A stretch of 64,000 nt of DNA from the NCBI RefSeq assembly GCF_007625205.1, contig NZ_VMNI01000017.1:39186-103185 (forward strand). Direction: 5' to 3'. Source of the DNA: Denitromonas ohlonensis (GTDB lineage Bacteria > Pseudomonadota > Gammaproteobacteria > Burkholderiales > Rhodocyclaceae). The position numbers and the translations under genes are program-made. This document shows positions 33,095 through 40,806 of this stretch, in pieces (the first letter of the stretch is position 1; every line of letters begins with the position of its first letter). The notes below the pieces were generated by a model, which did no database searches, was not told the origin of the DNA, and saw only the letters and a list, made by a program, of their open reading frames with translations.

Positions 33095-33985
33095 ATGAAA
33101 CGAGTCCAGGGCATTTACAGCACGCCGCACACCCATTGGGTCGGCGACGGGTTTCCGGTGCGCTCGCTGTTCAGCTACCAGAGCCATGGCAAGGCATTGA
33201 GCCCGTTCCTGCTGCTCGATCATGCTGGTCCGGCGCAGTTCGATCCGACCGAGCGCCGCCGCGGTGTCGGCCAGCATCCGCACCGTGGCTTCGAGACCGT
33301 GACCATCGTCTACGCCGGTGAAGTGTCGCACCGCGATTCCACCGGGCAGGGTGGTGTGATCGGGCCGGGCGACGTGCAGTGGATGACGGCTGGTGCCGGC
33401 ATATTGCATGAAGAGTTTCACGGCGACGGTTTCGCGCGTTCGGGCGGCGAACTGGAGATGGTTCAACTATGGGTGAATCTGCCGGCGCGCGACAAGTACG
33501 CGCCGCCGGGCTACCAGGCCATCACCTCGGCCGGAATTCCGGTCGTGAAACTGGCAGATGGTGCCGGTACGGCACGCATCATTGCCGGTGAGCTCGACGG
33601 CAAACGCGGCCCGGCGAAGACCTTCACGCCGATGAACGTGTGGGACCTGCGTCTGGTGCGCGACGGCGTGGCGGAGCTGCCTTTGCCCGACGGCTGGACG
33701 GCTGCGGTCGTTGTGCTTCGCGGCACGGTGCTGGTGAACGGCCACGCGCTGACGCGCAACGGTCAGCTTGTGGTGCTCGACCGGGCCGGTGTCAGCGTCT
33801 CGATCGAGGCGAACAACGATGCCGTCGTTCTGTTGCTCGCCGGTGAGCCGATCGACGAGTCCATCGTCGGCTACGGACCGTTCGTCATGAACAGCGAGGC
33901 CGAGATCGCACAGGCCATCGAAGACTTCAACAGCGGCCGGTTTGGCGGCATCCCGCGCGCGGAAACCACCGAGACGACCGGTTGA
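33095..33985 (+). CDS. Pirin-family protein (first of two)
   Basis: 296 residues, AAGGAGG upstream of ATG 33095. The bicupin fold has its metal ligands in the first domain: QHPHRGFETVTIVYAGEVSHRDS and the later GAGILHEEF, the usual His/His/His/Glu set. Bacterial pirins can have quercetin dioxygenase activity or act as redox-responsive partners. It is the first gene of an apparent operon with isochorismatase, ABM and a second pirin. A GC-rich hairpin follows at 33992-34015, so downstream transcription may be reduced. Confidence 0.94.
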   Translation: MKRVQGIYSTPHTHWVGDGFPVRSLFSYQSHGKALSPFLLLDHAGPAQFDPTERRRGVGQHPHRGFETVTIVYAGEVSHRDSTGQGGVIGPGDVQWMTAGAGILHEEFHGDGFARSGGELEMVQLWVNLPARDKYAPPGYQAITSAGIPVVKLADGAGTARIIAGELDGKRGPAKTFTPMNVWDLRLVRDGVAELPLPDGWTAAVVVLRGTVLVNGHALTRNGQLVVLDRAGVSVSIEANNDAVVLLLAGEPIDESIVGYGPFVMNSEAEIAQAIEDFNSGRFGGIPRAETTETTG

Positions 33986-33991
33986 AACCGA

Positions 33992-34015
33992 CCCCCGGCC
34001 CTGCGGGGCCGGGGG
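33992..34015 (+). terminator. GC-rich hairpin after the first pirin gene
   Basis: CCCCCGGCCC (33992-34001) and GGGCCGGGGG (34006-34015), 4-base loop, no T-tract. It may be a weak terminator or a processing/stability structure inside the operon. Confidence 0.5.
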
Positions 34016-34072
34016 CAAACCCTGCCGCGCAAGCGGCATCCCGACCCCGAGAGAGCAAACAAGGAGAACACC

Positions 34073-34699
34073 ATGACTCAGCCCTACGTGAAACTCGACA
34101 AGAACAACGCTGCCATGCTGCTGGTGGATCACCAGGCCGGCCTGCTGTCGCTGGTGCGCGATATCGATCCCGACCGCTTCAACAACAACGTGCTGGCGCT
34201 GGCCGATGCGGCCAAGTACTTCGGTCTGCCGACCATCCTCACCACCAGCTTCGAAGACGGCCCGAACGGCCCGCTGATGCCGGAGCTAAAGGCGTTGTTC
34301 CCGGATGCGCCTTACATCGCGCGCCCCGGTCAGATCAACGCCTGGGACAACGACGACTTCGTGAAGGCGGTGAAGGCCACAGGCAAGAAGCAGCTCATCA
34401 TTGCCGGCGTCGTGACTGAAGTGTGTGTGGCCTTCCCTGCGCTGGCCGCAATCGAGGAAGGCTTCGAAGTCTTTGTTGTCACCGACGCCTCGGGCACCTT
34501 CAACGAGCTTACCCGCAACTCCGCGTGGGATCGCATGACGGCAGCCGGGGTACAGTTGATGACGTGGTTCGGCCTGGCCTGCGAACTGCACCGCGACTGG
34601 CGCAACGACGTCGAGGGCCTGGGGACGCTGTTCGCGAACCACATTCCCGACTACAAGAACCTGATGACCAGCTACGCTACCGTCAAGGGCGGAGCGTAA
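34073..34699 (+). CDS. Isochorismatase-family cysteine hydrolase (YcaC-like)
   Basis: 208 residues, AAGGAG before ATG 34073. The catalytic triad of the family is visible: Asp in LLVDHQAG, Lys in KATGKKQLIIAGVVTEVC, and Cys in VTEVCVAFPA. The segment NAWDNDDFVKAV is typical of the YcaC group, oligomeric hydrolases of unknown substrate. Together with pirins this combination recurs in bacterial stress-response gene groups. The substrate remains unknown. Confidence 0.9.
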   Translation: MTQPYVKLDKNNAAMLLVDHQAGLLSLVRDIDPDRFNNNVLALADAAKYFGLPTILTTSFEDGPNGPLMPELKALFPDAPYIARPGQINAWDNDDFVKAVKATGKKQLIIAGVVTEVCVAFPALAAIEEGFEVFVVTDASGTFNELTRNSAWDRMTAAGVQLMTWFGLACELHRDWRNDVEGLGTLFANHIPDYKNLMTSYATVKGGA

Positions 34700-34798
34700 G
34701 CTGCTGGGCGTGTGCTTGCTTGCCCCGCGATCCGCCGGTGCAGACGAGTACGCGCCCGGTCTGTGGAGTCCGAAATCCCATCTATCCGGGAGCCAACC

Positions 34799-35377
34799 GT
34801 GACAACCCCTTCGCAACTGGAAACGACGCCCGCACCGCCCGGCGAGACGGTGACCGGTATCATCGTCCATCAGCCGCGCCGCGATGCCTATGACGAATAT
34901 GAACGCTGGCTGCTCGAGATACGCGAGGCCTGCAAGCGCTTCCCGGGCTATCTGTCCACCGACGTGATCCGCCCGGTCGACGGTCAGGACACCTACACGG
35001 TGATCATCCGCTTCGCCGGTGTCGAGCAGCTCAAGGCCTGGATCGAGTCCGAGGTCCGGAGCGAATTCCTTCACCGAATCGAGCATGCGCTGGAAAAGGG
35101 CGACCGCTACGTGATCCAGACCGGTCTGGACTTCTGGTTTGCGCCGCCGGCCGCGATACCACCAAATAGGTGGAAGCAGTTCCTGCTCACGCTTTCGGCG
35201 ATTTTCCCGCTTACGGTGATCGTGCCATGGGCGCTGTCGCCGCTGCTTGGGGGATCGCAGGGTGTGCCAGCGCTGTTGCTCGGAAAGCTGCTTGTTGCGG
35301 CAGTGATCGTGTTCCTGATGGTTTACCTGATCATGCCGCGTTATACCCGGCTGGTCGCGAAATGGCTTTACCGTTGA
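34799..35377 (+). CDS. Membrane-anchored ABM-domain protein
   Basis: 192 residues from GTG 34799, with GGGAG six bases upstream. The ABM-like domain occupies about residues 15-120 (VTGIIVHQPRRDAYDEYERWLLEIREACKRFPGYLSTDVIRP ... YTVIIRFAG). Two membrane helices follow (FLLTLSAIFPLTVIVPWAL and LLLGKLLVAAVIVFLMVYLIM). This domain order is that of ABM proteins tethered to the inner membrane. No reaction is known. It is placed between isochorismatase and the second pirin, with 99-bp and 39-bp gaps. Confidence 0.87.
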   Translation: MTTPSQLETTPAPPGETVTGIIVHQPRRDAYDEYERWLLEIREACKRFPGYLSTDVIRPVDGQDTYTVIIRFAGVEQLKAWIESEVRSEFLHRIEHALEKGDRYVIQTGLDFWFAPPAAIPPNRWKQFLLTLSAIFPLTVIVPWALSPLLGGSQGVPALLLGKLLVAAVIVFLMVYLIMPRYTRLVAKWLYR

Positions 35378-35416
35378 CGCTACAGCCCGATTTTGACAAC
35401 AAGGAGAACCCCAGCG

Positions 35417-36331
35417 ATGAGCAATCTGACGAAAGAGCTGAATTCCGACTGTTCCGAAACCAAGGGCCGTGATGCCGTCGAACTCGTGCTGCGTCCGCGC
35501 GAGAAGGACCTTGGCGGATTCTCGGTCCGGCGTTTGCTACCGACCGCGCAGCGCAAGACGGTCGGCCCATGGATCTTCTTCGATCATATGGGTCCGGCGG
35601 ACTTCCCGGCCGGCGAAGGCATCAACGTGCGCCCGCACCCCCACGTGAACCTCGCAACGGTCACCTATTTGTTCGAAGGGGAGATTCTTCACCGTGATTC
35701 GCTCGGCAGCCGCCAGCCGATCAGGCCCGGCGACATCAACCTGATGGTGGCCGGCCGTGGCATCGTTCATTCCGAGCGCGAGCAACCGGAGGTCAACAGC
35801 GTGCCGCACCGCTTGCACGGCCTGCAGTTGTGGCTGGCGCTGCCGGAGGCGGACGAGGAAGTCGAGCCGGCCTTCCATCACTATCCGTCGGCGGACATTC
35901 CTGCGGTGGAGGTCGGCGGCGTACCGGTGCGCGTGATGATGGGCACAGCCTACGGCGTGACCTCGCCGGTGCGGGTGTTTGCCAGCACGCTGTATGTCGA
36001 AGCACATCTGCAACCGGGCCAGAAGTTGTTGTTGCCAGACGCCGATGAGCGCGCGATCTACGTTGCGCAGGGTGCGCTCAAGGCGCAGGACATTGATATC
36101 CCCGAGCATGCGATGGCGATTCTCTCGAATGTGTCCGGTGTCGTTGTCGAAGCCGCTGAGGAGTCCCGAATCGCGATCATTGGCGGCGAACATATGGGCA
36201 AGCGCTTCATCGACTGGAACTTCGTCTCCAGTCGCAAGGAACGCATCGAGCAGGCCAAGCGGGACTGGCGTGAACGTCGCTTTCCGGTCGTGGCCGGTGA
36301 CGAGGTCGAATTCATCCCATTGCCGGAATAG
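35417..36331 (+). CDS. Pirin-family protein (second)
   Basis: 304 residues from ATG 35417, AAGGAG upstream. Cupin ligands in VRPHPHVNLATVTYLFEGEILHRDS and GRGIVHSER; in the first pirin the last ligand position is His-Glu-Glu, here His-Ser-Glu. It is only distantly similar to the first pirin and so not a recent duplicate. It ends the LysR-linked module; the region beyond it is decayed. Confidence 0.93.
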   Translation: MSNLTKELNSDCSETKGRDAVELVLRPREKDLGGFSVRRLLPTAQRKTVGPWIFFDHMGPADFPAGEGINVRPHPHVNLATVTYLFEGEILHRDSLGSRQPIRPGDINLMVAGRGIVHSEREQPEVNSVPHRLHGLQLWLALPEADEEVEPAFHHYPSADIPAVEVGGVPVRVMMGTAYGVTSPVRVFASTLYVEAHLQPGQKLLLPDADERAIYVAQGALKAQDIDIPEHAMAILSNVSGVVVEAAEESRIAIIGGEHMGKRFIDWNFVSSRKERIEQAKRDWRERRFPVVAGDEVEFIPLPE

Positions 36332-36346
36332 CGCTGACAGGGAGGT

Positions 36347-36500
36347 TCACAGGCCTAGCGCCCGGCCCTCGCTGCGCGGGTCGTGGGCCGCACACGGGAT
36401 TGGCGTCGCCACGGGAAGGCAGCACTTTCGGCGCCTGACTGATGACCGAGACCGTGCGGGCCGTGCCGTTGCAGTCGCCGATGATCATCGCCTTCATCAC
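36347..36500 (-). pseudogene. Remnant resembling the C-terminus of a gamma-glutamyltransferase-like gene
   Basis: Reading the minus strand, one frame ends in AAHDPRSEGRALGL followed by TGA, a phrase like the DPR(R/S)xG end of gamma-glutamyltransferases. The preceding residues that would fit (VISQAPKVLP) are in another frame, so a frameshift separates them. No start or upstream domain remains. The identification rests on a short motif. Confidence 0.4.
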
Positions 36501-36618
36501 CGAGGGGGTGGTGATCCTGGGGACTCTCGGTCATCTGGGCGAGCCCACTTCACCGCCGTGTCTGATACAGGCACGCGGTCCGCCGCTGTGGGAGATGCAG
36601 GACAGTGGATCAGACGCG

Positions 36619-36658
36619 ATCGATGCGTAAGCGCAAGTCGTACCGGACTAGGAGTTCG
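36619..36658 (+). repeat. Right copy of the degenerate 40-bp direct repeat
   Basis: Begins ATCGATGCGTAAGCGCAA and ends GACTAGGAGTTCG, about 35 of 40 positions identical to 32005-32044. It lies inside the decayed region after the second pirin. Confidence 0.6.
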
Positions 36659-36993
36659 ATCAGCGTATCGCGAGGTAGGACACAAGACGGACAACGGAAA
36701 TTCCGGAGCGGGTTTCGAGGGGCGATCAGGAATCTTGGGCACGAAATTCACGATTGACACGGACGAGATCGGACGGACTTCTTCCAAAAGGTGCATTGAA
36801 ACGCCTATCCTTGGTGCCGTCGCGCTTGAAGATGTCACCCGGCAGGCTTGGGTCGGACGGGTGAGCTCGAGGATGGCGAGACCGGTCGTTGGTTGAGCGT
36901 GAGCGCCGGCCGGCAGAACTACATCGCAGTGCCGCCGCTCGATCGACGCAGGCCGAGCGACAGCAGATGGCCGATAGCCAGCCCTCAACGACA

Positions 36994-37015
36994 AACGCGC
37001 CCCTCGGGGCGCGTT
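36994..37015. terminator. Hairpin terminator at the end of the PhoX-like gene
   Basis: Perfect stem AACGCGCCCC-TC-GGGGCGCGTT (36994-37015). On the plus strand CGTTTTTG follows; on the minus strand TGTCGTTG follows. It lies 25 bp beyond the stop codon of the PhoX-like gene. Confidence 0.7.
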
Positions 37016-37039
37016 CGTTTTTGTTGCCGCTGTTCTTGC

Positions 37040-38434
37040 TCAGGCGCGGCGGCGACGCGCAAAGGCGCCGACCAGGCCGAGGCCGGCGAGCATCATGGCG
37101 TAGGTTTCCGGTTCGGGGACGGCGGTGATCATGATGGTGCGATCGATGCCGCTGCTGGGGTGCTGGATGTTGACGTAGGCGACGTTGGGGTTGAAGGCGT
37201 CGAAGTACAGGCCGGTGGGTTCGGCGCCGGTGGTGCCCATGCTGGCCCAGCGCGACAGCGATTCGGCCACGCCGTCCTTGTCGGCGTCGGTGGCCATCCA
37301 GATGTCGGCGACGCCGCCCGGCTGGTCTTCGATGATGTAGAAATTGCCGGCGGCGTCGATGGCCATGTTGTCGGGGCTGGCGAGGGCGGAGCCAACGGCG
37401 AGGCCGGTGGCGGCATCGAGGGTGTTGCGGCTGGCGAAGAGCTTCATTTCGCTGGTTGCGAGGTTCATGGAGTAGACCTCATGGGTGCCGGTGGCGGTGA
37501 AGAGCATCAGCTCGCTGCCGTTGTCCAGGGTGAGAATTTCCATGTCTTCGGGGCGGTTGTAGCCGGTGCCGCCGGCTTTGTCGGCGGAGGCGCGACCGTC
37601 GATTTCGTTGGTGTTCAGACGCGTGGTGACGCCGGCGATGTCGCCGCCGTTGACGTCGGTGATGGCTTCCCAGGAGACGATGCCGGTGGTGCCGTTGCCG
37701 GCTTTGGCGACAAAGGTCTGGCCAGCGGCGAAGTAGTCGTTGCCAGAGGTGGCGTTGGGGTTGGCGGAGACGTATTTGTAAATGGAGCCGCTGCTGTTCT
37801 CATCGACAAAGTAGAAGTTCTTGTTGTTGTCGAAGACCATGCCTTCGTGCGAGATGAGCGGCACGACACTGTTGCGCTGGACGAGGTTGCCGGTGTCCTT
37901 GATGGCGCTGACCGGGTTGGTGACTTCGAACAGACGGCCGGTACCGGTGTTGCCGTTGTAGTTTTCTTCGCCGGTCATCCAGCCGCCCCAGGGTGCCCAT
38001 CGCGAGGCGTCGCCGCGCTGCCAGTTTTGTTCGCCAACGGCGACGATGGTGGTGGTGCGCTTGTTGTAGTCGGTTTCCCACAGGTCGATACGCTGGGCGC
38101 CCGAGGCGGTGTTGGGGCCGCCTGAGTTGCTCGGTTCAAAGGGCATGAACAGGTAGCGGCCGGCGTCGGGGCCGGTGTGATTGGTGTCGATCATGTCCCA
38201 CACGCCGGTGTTGCTGTGGCCGAGGCTGAGCTGGGTGGCGCGGTCGGCGATGGTTTGCTGGGTCCAGTTCGGGTTGGCGAGTTTGAAGGGGGTGGCTTCA
38301 AGCGCGTCACCGACCGGAATCGGGCTGCCGTAGGACGAAGACATCGGGGTGAAGTCGTCGAACTGGGTAGTAGCGGCAAAAGCTTGGGAACATGAGAACG
38401 CAGCAAATACGGCGAGGGCAATCGGCTTGACCAT
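37040..38434 (-). CDS. PhoX-like (DUF839) phosphatase-family protein with PEP-CTERM sorting signal
   Basis: 464 residues, AAGGAA before ATG 38434. Signal peptide MVKPIALAVFAAFSCSQAFA. The body (WAPWGGWMTGEENYNGNTGTGRLFEV ... NRPEDMEILTLDNGSELMLF ... SPDNMAIDAAGNFYIIEDQ) follows the beta-propeller DUF839/PhoX plan, including the acidic metal-binding phrases. The C-terminus VPEPETYAMMLAGLGLVGAFARRRRA is a PEP-CTERM signal, which is cut by an exosortase. The protein is therefore likely exported to the surface or extracellular matrix. Phosphatase activity is possible but unproven for this branch. Confidence 0.85.
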   Translation of the reverse strand: MVKPIALAVFAAFSCSQAFAATTQFDDFTPMSSSYGSPIPVGDALEATPFKLANPNWTQQTIADRATQLSLGHSNTGVWDMIDTNHTGPDAGRYLFMPFEPSNSGGPNTASGAQRIDLWETDYNKRTTTIVAVGEQNWQRGDASRWAPWGGWMTGEENYNGNTGTGRLFEVTNPVSAIKDTGNLVQRNSVVPLISHEGMVFDNNKNFYFVDENSSGSIYKYVSANPNATSGNDYFAAGQTFVAKAGNGTTGIVSWEAITDVNGGDIAGVTTRLNTNEIDGRASADKAGGTGYNRPEDMEILTLDNGSELMLFTATGTHEVYSMNLATSEMKLFASRNTLDAATGLAVGSALASPDNMAIDAAGNFYIIEDQPGGVADIWMATDADKDGVAESLSRWASMGTTGAEPTGLYFDAFNPNVAYVNIQHPSSGIDRTIMITAVPEPETYAMMLAGLGLVGAFARRRRA

Positions 38435-38556
38435 GGCTATTCCTTGTTGGCTAGGTATTTTGTTTGTGCCGGGGTAAGCCCGGCTGAGCGTGATCCTAGC
38501 GAGGGCGCATGACGTTTTGGTTATCGCGCCATGGTCAGTTTGATAGTGCGTAAACG

Positions 38557-38587
38557 CATCGGGCCACCCTTGTGGGGTGGCCCGATG
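38557..38587 (-). terminator. Strong hairpin after fliN
   Basis: A 13-bp perfect stem (38557-38569 with 38575-38587) and 5-base loop, 18 bp after the fliN stop. On the minus strand it is followed by CGTTTACG rather than a clean T-tract. It probably marks the end of the fliLMN transcript, so fliO is not cotranscribed. Confidence 0.65.
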
Positions 38588-38604
38588 TGTGCGCGAGGCG
38601 GTGT

Positions 38605-39129
38605 TCAGTGGCGTAGTTTTCGCATGCGCTCGGCGGGGGTGATGATGTCGGTGAGGCGGATGCCGAATTTTTCGTTCACCACCACGACTTCGCCTTGGGC
38701 GATGAGGGTGCCGTTGACCAGCACGTCCATGGGTTCGCCGGCCAGGCCGTCGAGTTCAACCACCGATCCGTGCGCGAGTTGCAGCAGGTTGCGGATCGAT
38801 AGTTTGGTGCGGCCGAGTTCGACGGTGATCTGGACGGGGATGTCGAGAATCATGTCGAGGTCGTTGTTGCCCCCGCCGGTACTGCGCTCGGAGCCGAAGT
38901 CGGGGAAGACCTGGCTGGCCGGTTTGGCCTGGTAGGGCGATTCGCCTTCGGCGGCGGCAGCGGCCAGATCGGCCGCCGCTTGTTCTTGCATGGCGGCGGC
39001 CCATGGGTCGTCTTCACCGTCGGCGGTGGCTTCGGTGTCTGGCTTGGCTTCGGCGTCGGATTGTTCTTCCATGGCGGAAGCCCAATCGTCGTCGGAGACC
39101 TGGTTTTCGTCGGTGTCGGTATCAGCCAT
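38605..39129 (-). CDS. fliN: Flagellar motor switch protein FliN
   Basis: 174 residues from ATG 39129, which lies 8 bp inside the end of fliM. The C-terminal SpoA domain (DMILDIPVQITVELGRTKLSIRNLLQLAHGSVVELDGLAGEPMDVLVNGTLIAQGEVVVVNEKFGIRL) is the FliN core. The N-terminal 90 residues are long, acidic and Ala-rich, and hold two copies of a DDxWAxAMxEQ motif (DDDWASAMEEQ and DDPWAAAMQEQ). Such N-terminal motifs in FliN contact the export regulator FliH. FliN forms the lower C-ring. In other flagellar clusters fliO follows; here it does not. Confidence 0.96.
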   Translation of the reverse strand: MADTDTDENQVSDDDWASAMEEQSDAEAKPDTEATADGEDDPWAAAMQEQAAADLAAAAAEGESPYQAKPASQVFPDFGSERSTGGGNNDLDMILDIPVQITVELGRTKLSIRNLLQLAHGSVVELDGLAGEPMDVLVNGTLIAQGEVVVVNEKFGIRLTDIITPAERMRKLRH

Positions 39130-40132
39130 TGCGTGCTCCCGATGGCGAGGTGTCAGAGTTGTCGTCGGCGGCAATCATCCGCTCGACCTTGATGGCGTAT
39201 TGCCCGTTGTGGACGCCGTAGTGGCCTTCCAGTACCGGCACGTTGTCGACGCAGGCCCGGATCGTTTCTTCCACGTCGAGGGGGATCACGTCGCCCACGC
39301 GCATGTTGACGATGTCGCGCAGGGACACGGTGGCGTGCCCGAGATTGCAGGTGAGTTTGACCTCGGCAGTTTTCAGCTGCTTGGTCATGGTGCCGATCCA
39401 GCGCTTGTCTTGCGTGATGTGATCGCTCTGCATGGTCGAGTAGAGCGTTTCGCGGATCGGCTCGAGCATGGAGTAGGGGAAGCAGATGTGCATGTCGGCC
39501 TGCGCGCCGCCCAGCTCGAGCGAGAACACGGTCGACACCACGATCTCGGAGGGGGTGGCGATGTTGGCAAACTGCGAGTTCATCTCCGAGCGCAGGAATT
39601 CGAGCTTGAGCTTGTAGACCGGCGCCCAAGCGCGCTCGTATTCGGCGAACACCGTGCCCAGCATGCCCATGATGATGCGCTGCTCGGTGGCGGTGAAGTC
39701 GCGGCCTTCCACACGGGTGTGAAAGCGCCCGTCGCCGCCGAACATGTTGTCCACCACCAGAAACACGAGGTTTGGGTCGAACACGATCAGCCCGGTGCCG
39801 CGTAGCGGCTTGGCGGTGACCAGGTTGAGGTTGGTGGGCACCACCAGATTGCGTACGAATTCGCTGTATTTCTGCACCTTGATCGTGCCGACCGAGATCT
39901 CGGCGTTGCGGTGCATGTAGTTGAACAGACCGATGCGCAGGTAGCGGGCGAAGCGCTCGTTGATGAGCTCCATGGTGGGCATGCGCCCACGCACGATGCG
40001 CTCCTGCGTGCCCAGGTTGTAGTCACGAACTCCGCTGCCGTCGCCTTCGTCGGCTTCGGTTTCCTCAACTTCCCCGGTGACGCCGCGTAGTAGCGCGTCG
40101 ACTTCGTCCTGGGAGAGAAAATCGGCTGCCAT
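39122..40132 (-). CDS. fliM: Flagellar motor switch protein FliM
   Basis: 336 residues. The N-terminal LSQDEVDALLRGV is the CheY-P binding peptide. The middle domain has the GGxG-type MFGGDGRFHTRVEGRDFTATEQRII, and the C-terminal SpoA-like domain binds FliN. It starts 21 bp downstream of fliL and overlaps fliN by 8 bp. FliM is the rotor protein that switches rotation direction. Confidence 0.97.
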   Translation of the reverse strand: MAADFLSQDEVDALLRGVTGEVEETEADEGDGSGVRDYNLGTQERIVRGRMPTMELINERFARYLRIGLFNYMHRNAEISVGTIKVQKYSEFVRNLVVPTNLNLVTAKPLRGTGLIVFDPNLVFLVVDNMFGGDGRFHTRVEGRDFTATEQRIIMGMLGTVFAEYERAWAPVYKLKLEFLRSEMNSQFANIATPSEIVVSTVFSLELGGAQADMHICFPYSMLEPIRETLYSTMQSDHITQDKRWIGTMTKQLKTAEVKLTCNLGHATVSLRDIVNMRVGDVIPLDVEETIRACVDNVPVLEGHYGVHNGQYAIKVERMIAADDNSDTSPSGARNG

Positions 40133-40153
40133 GGCCTGTGCTGTCCTTTTGGC

Positions 40154-40711
40154 TTACTGCACGATCAGCGAGTTGAACAGCACGGACATGACCGGCCCCC
40201 AGGGGCCCTTGTCACGGCGGCGGTCGTCGTCGCGGGGTTTGTCGAATCCGAGCACATAATTGGTTCGGACCATGATTTCGTCGGCCAGCGTTTCGCGGCC
40301 TTCGACGGTGGCGATTTCTGACGGCAGCTTGCTCGACAGCAGCAAATTAACCTCGTGGCGAATTTCGGGCATGTACACCTTGAGCTGATCGGCAATGGTT
40401 TGATCCACCACCTTGAGCACCAGCACCACCTGCAGGTAATGGCTGCCCTCGGCGGGTGCGAGGTTGACTGTAAAGGGGTCGAGATTGACAAAGGTCGGCG
40501 GTTTGGACGTATCCACCGTGATCTTCGGCGCTTCGGGTTCATGGGCCTCGTCGCCGCTGTCTGCCTTCTTCTTGCCCAGCAGCAAAAACGCAGCGGCACC
40601 ACCGGCAATCACCAGAAGCAACACCACAACGAGGATGATGATCAGCAGCTTCTTGCTTTTCTTGGGGGGCTCTTCGCCTTCCGCGGGGGGCGTGGCGGGT
40701 GCTTTCGACAT
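40154..40711 (-). CDS. fliL: Flagellar basal-body-associated protein FliL
   Basis: 185 residues. A short Lys-rich cytoplasmic tail, one membrane helix (LLIIILVVVLLLVIAGGAAAFLLLG) and a periplasmic domain (PPTFVNLDPFTVNLAPAEGSHYLQVVLVLKV ... IRHEVNLLLSSKLPSEIATVEGRETLADEI) identify FliL, which surrounds the stators and affects torque. The C-terminus is normal except for a charged insert (DKPRDDDRRRDKGPWG). It is the first gene of fliLMN behind a promoter-like region. Confidence 0.95.
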   Translation of the reverse strand: MSKAPATPPAEGEEPPKKSKKLLIIILVVVLLLVIAGGAAAFLLLGKKKADSGDEAHEPEAPKITVDTSKPPTFVNLDPFTVNLAPAEGSHYLQVVLVLKVVDQTIADQLKVYMPEIRHEVNLLLSSKLPSEIATVEGRETLADEIMVRTNYVLGFDKPRDDDRRRDKGPWGPVMSVLFNSLIVQ

Positions 40712-40754
40712 GCGTCAATCTCCAGTTACGACGTGTTCATTATCGATCACACAG

Positions 40755-40799
40755 TGCGCCGCAAATGCCACGAATAGCGGTGGCAGAAGCCCGCTATTC
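40755..40799 (-). promoter_or_regulatory. Sigma54-like promoter and upstream dyad before fliL
   Basis: On the minus strand TGGCATTTGCGGCGC (40756-40770) has GG-N10-GC spacing, although its -12 element is GCGC rather than TTGC. Directly upstream is a perfect dyad GAATAGCGG/CCGCTATTC (40772-40780 and 40791-40799). The word GAATAGCGG also occurs beside the dyad in front of fliO. The dyad could instead end the fliK transcript. Confidence 0.5.
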
Positions 40800-40806
40800 C
40801 GCGCCC

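Larger units (their letters stand above)
36332..37039. other. 708-bp region without intact genes
   Basis: It holds a decayed gene end (36347-36500), the right copy of the 40-bp direct repeat (36619-36658) and a terminator (36994-37015). Open frames here are short and lack family motifs. The region looks like the scar of past rearrangement. Confidence 0.6.

Noticed and set aside
36848..38125. A 425-codon plus-strand Gly/Val-rich frame opposite the PhoX-like gene
   Set aside because: It is antisense to a gene with signal peptide and PEP-CTERM tail, and shows no domain.
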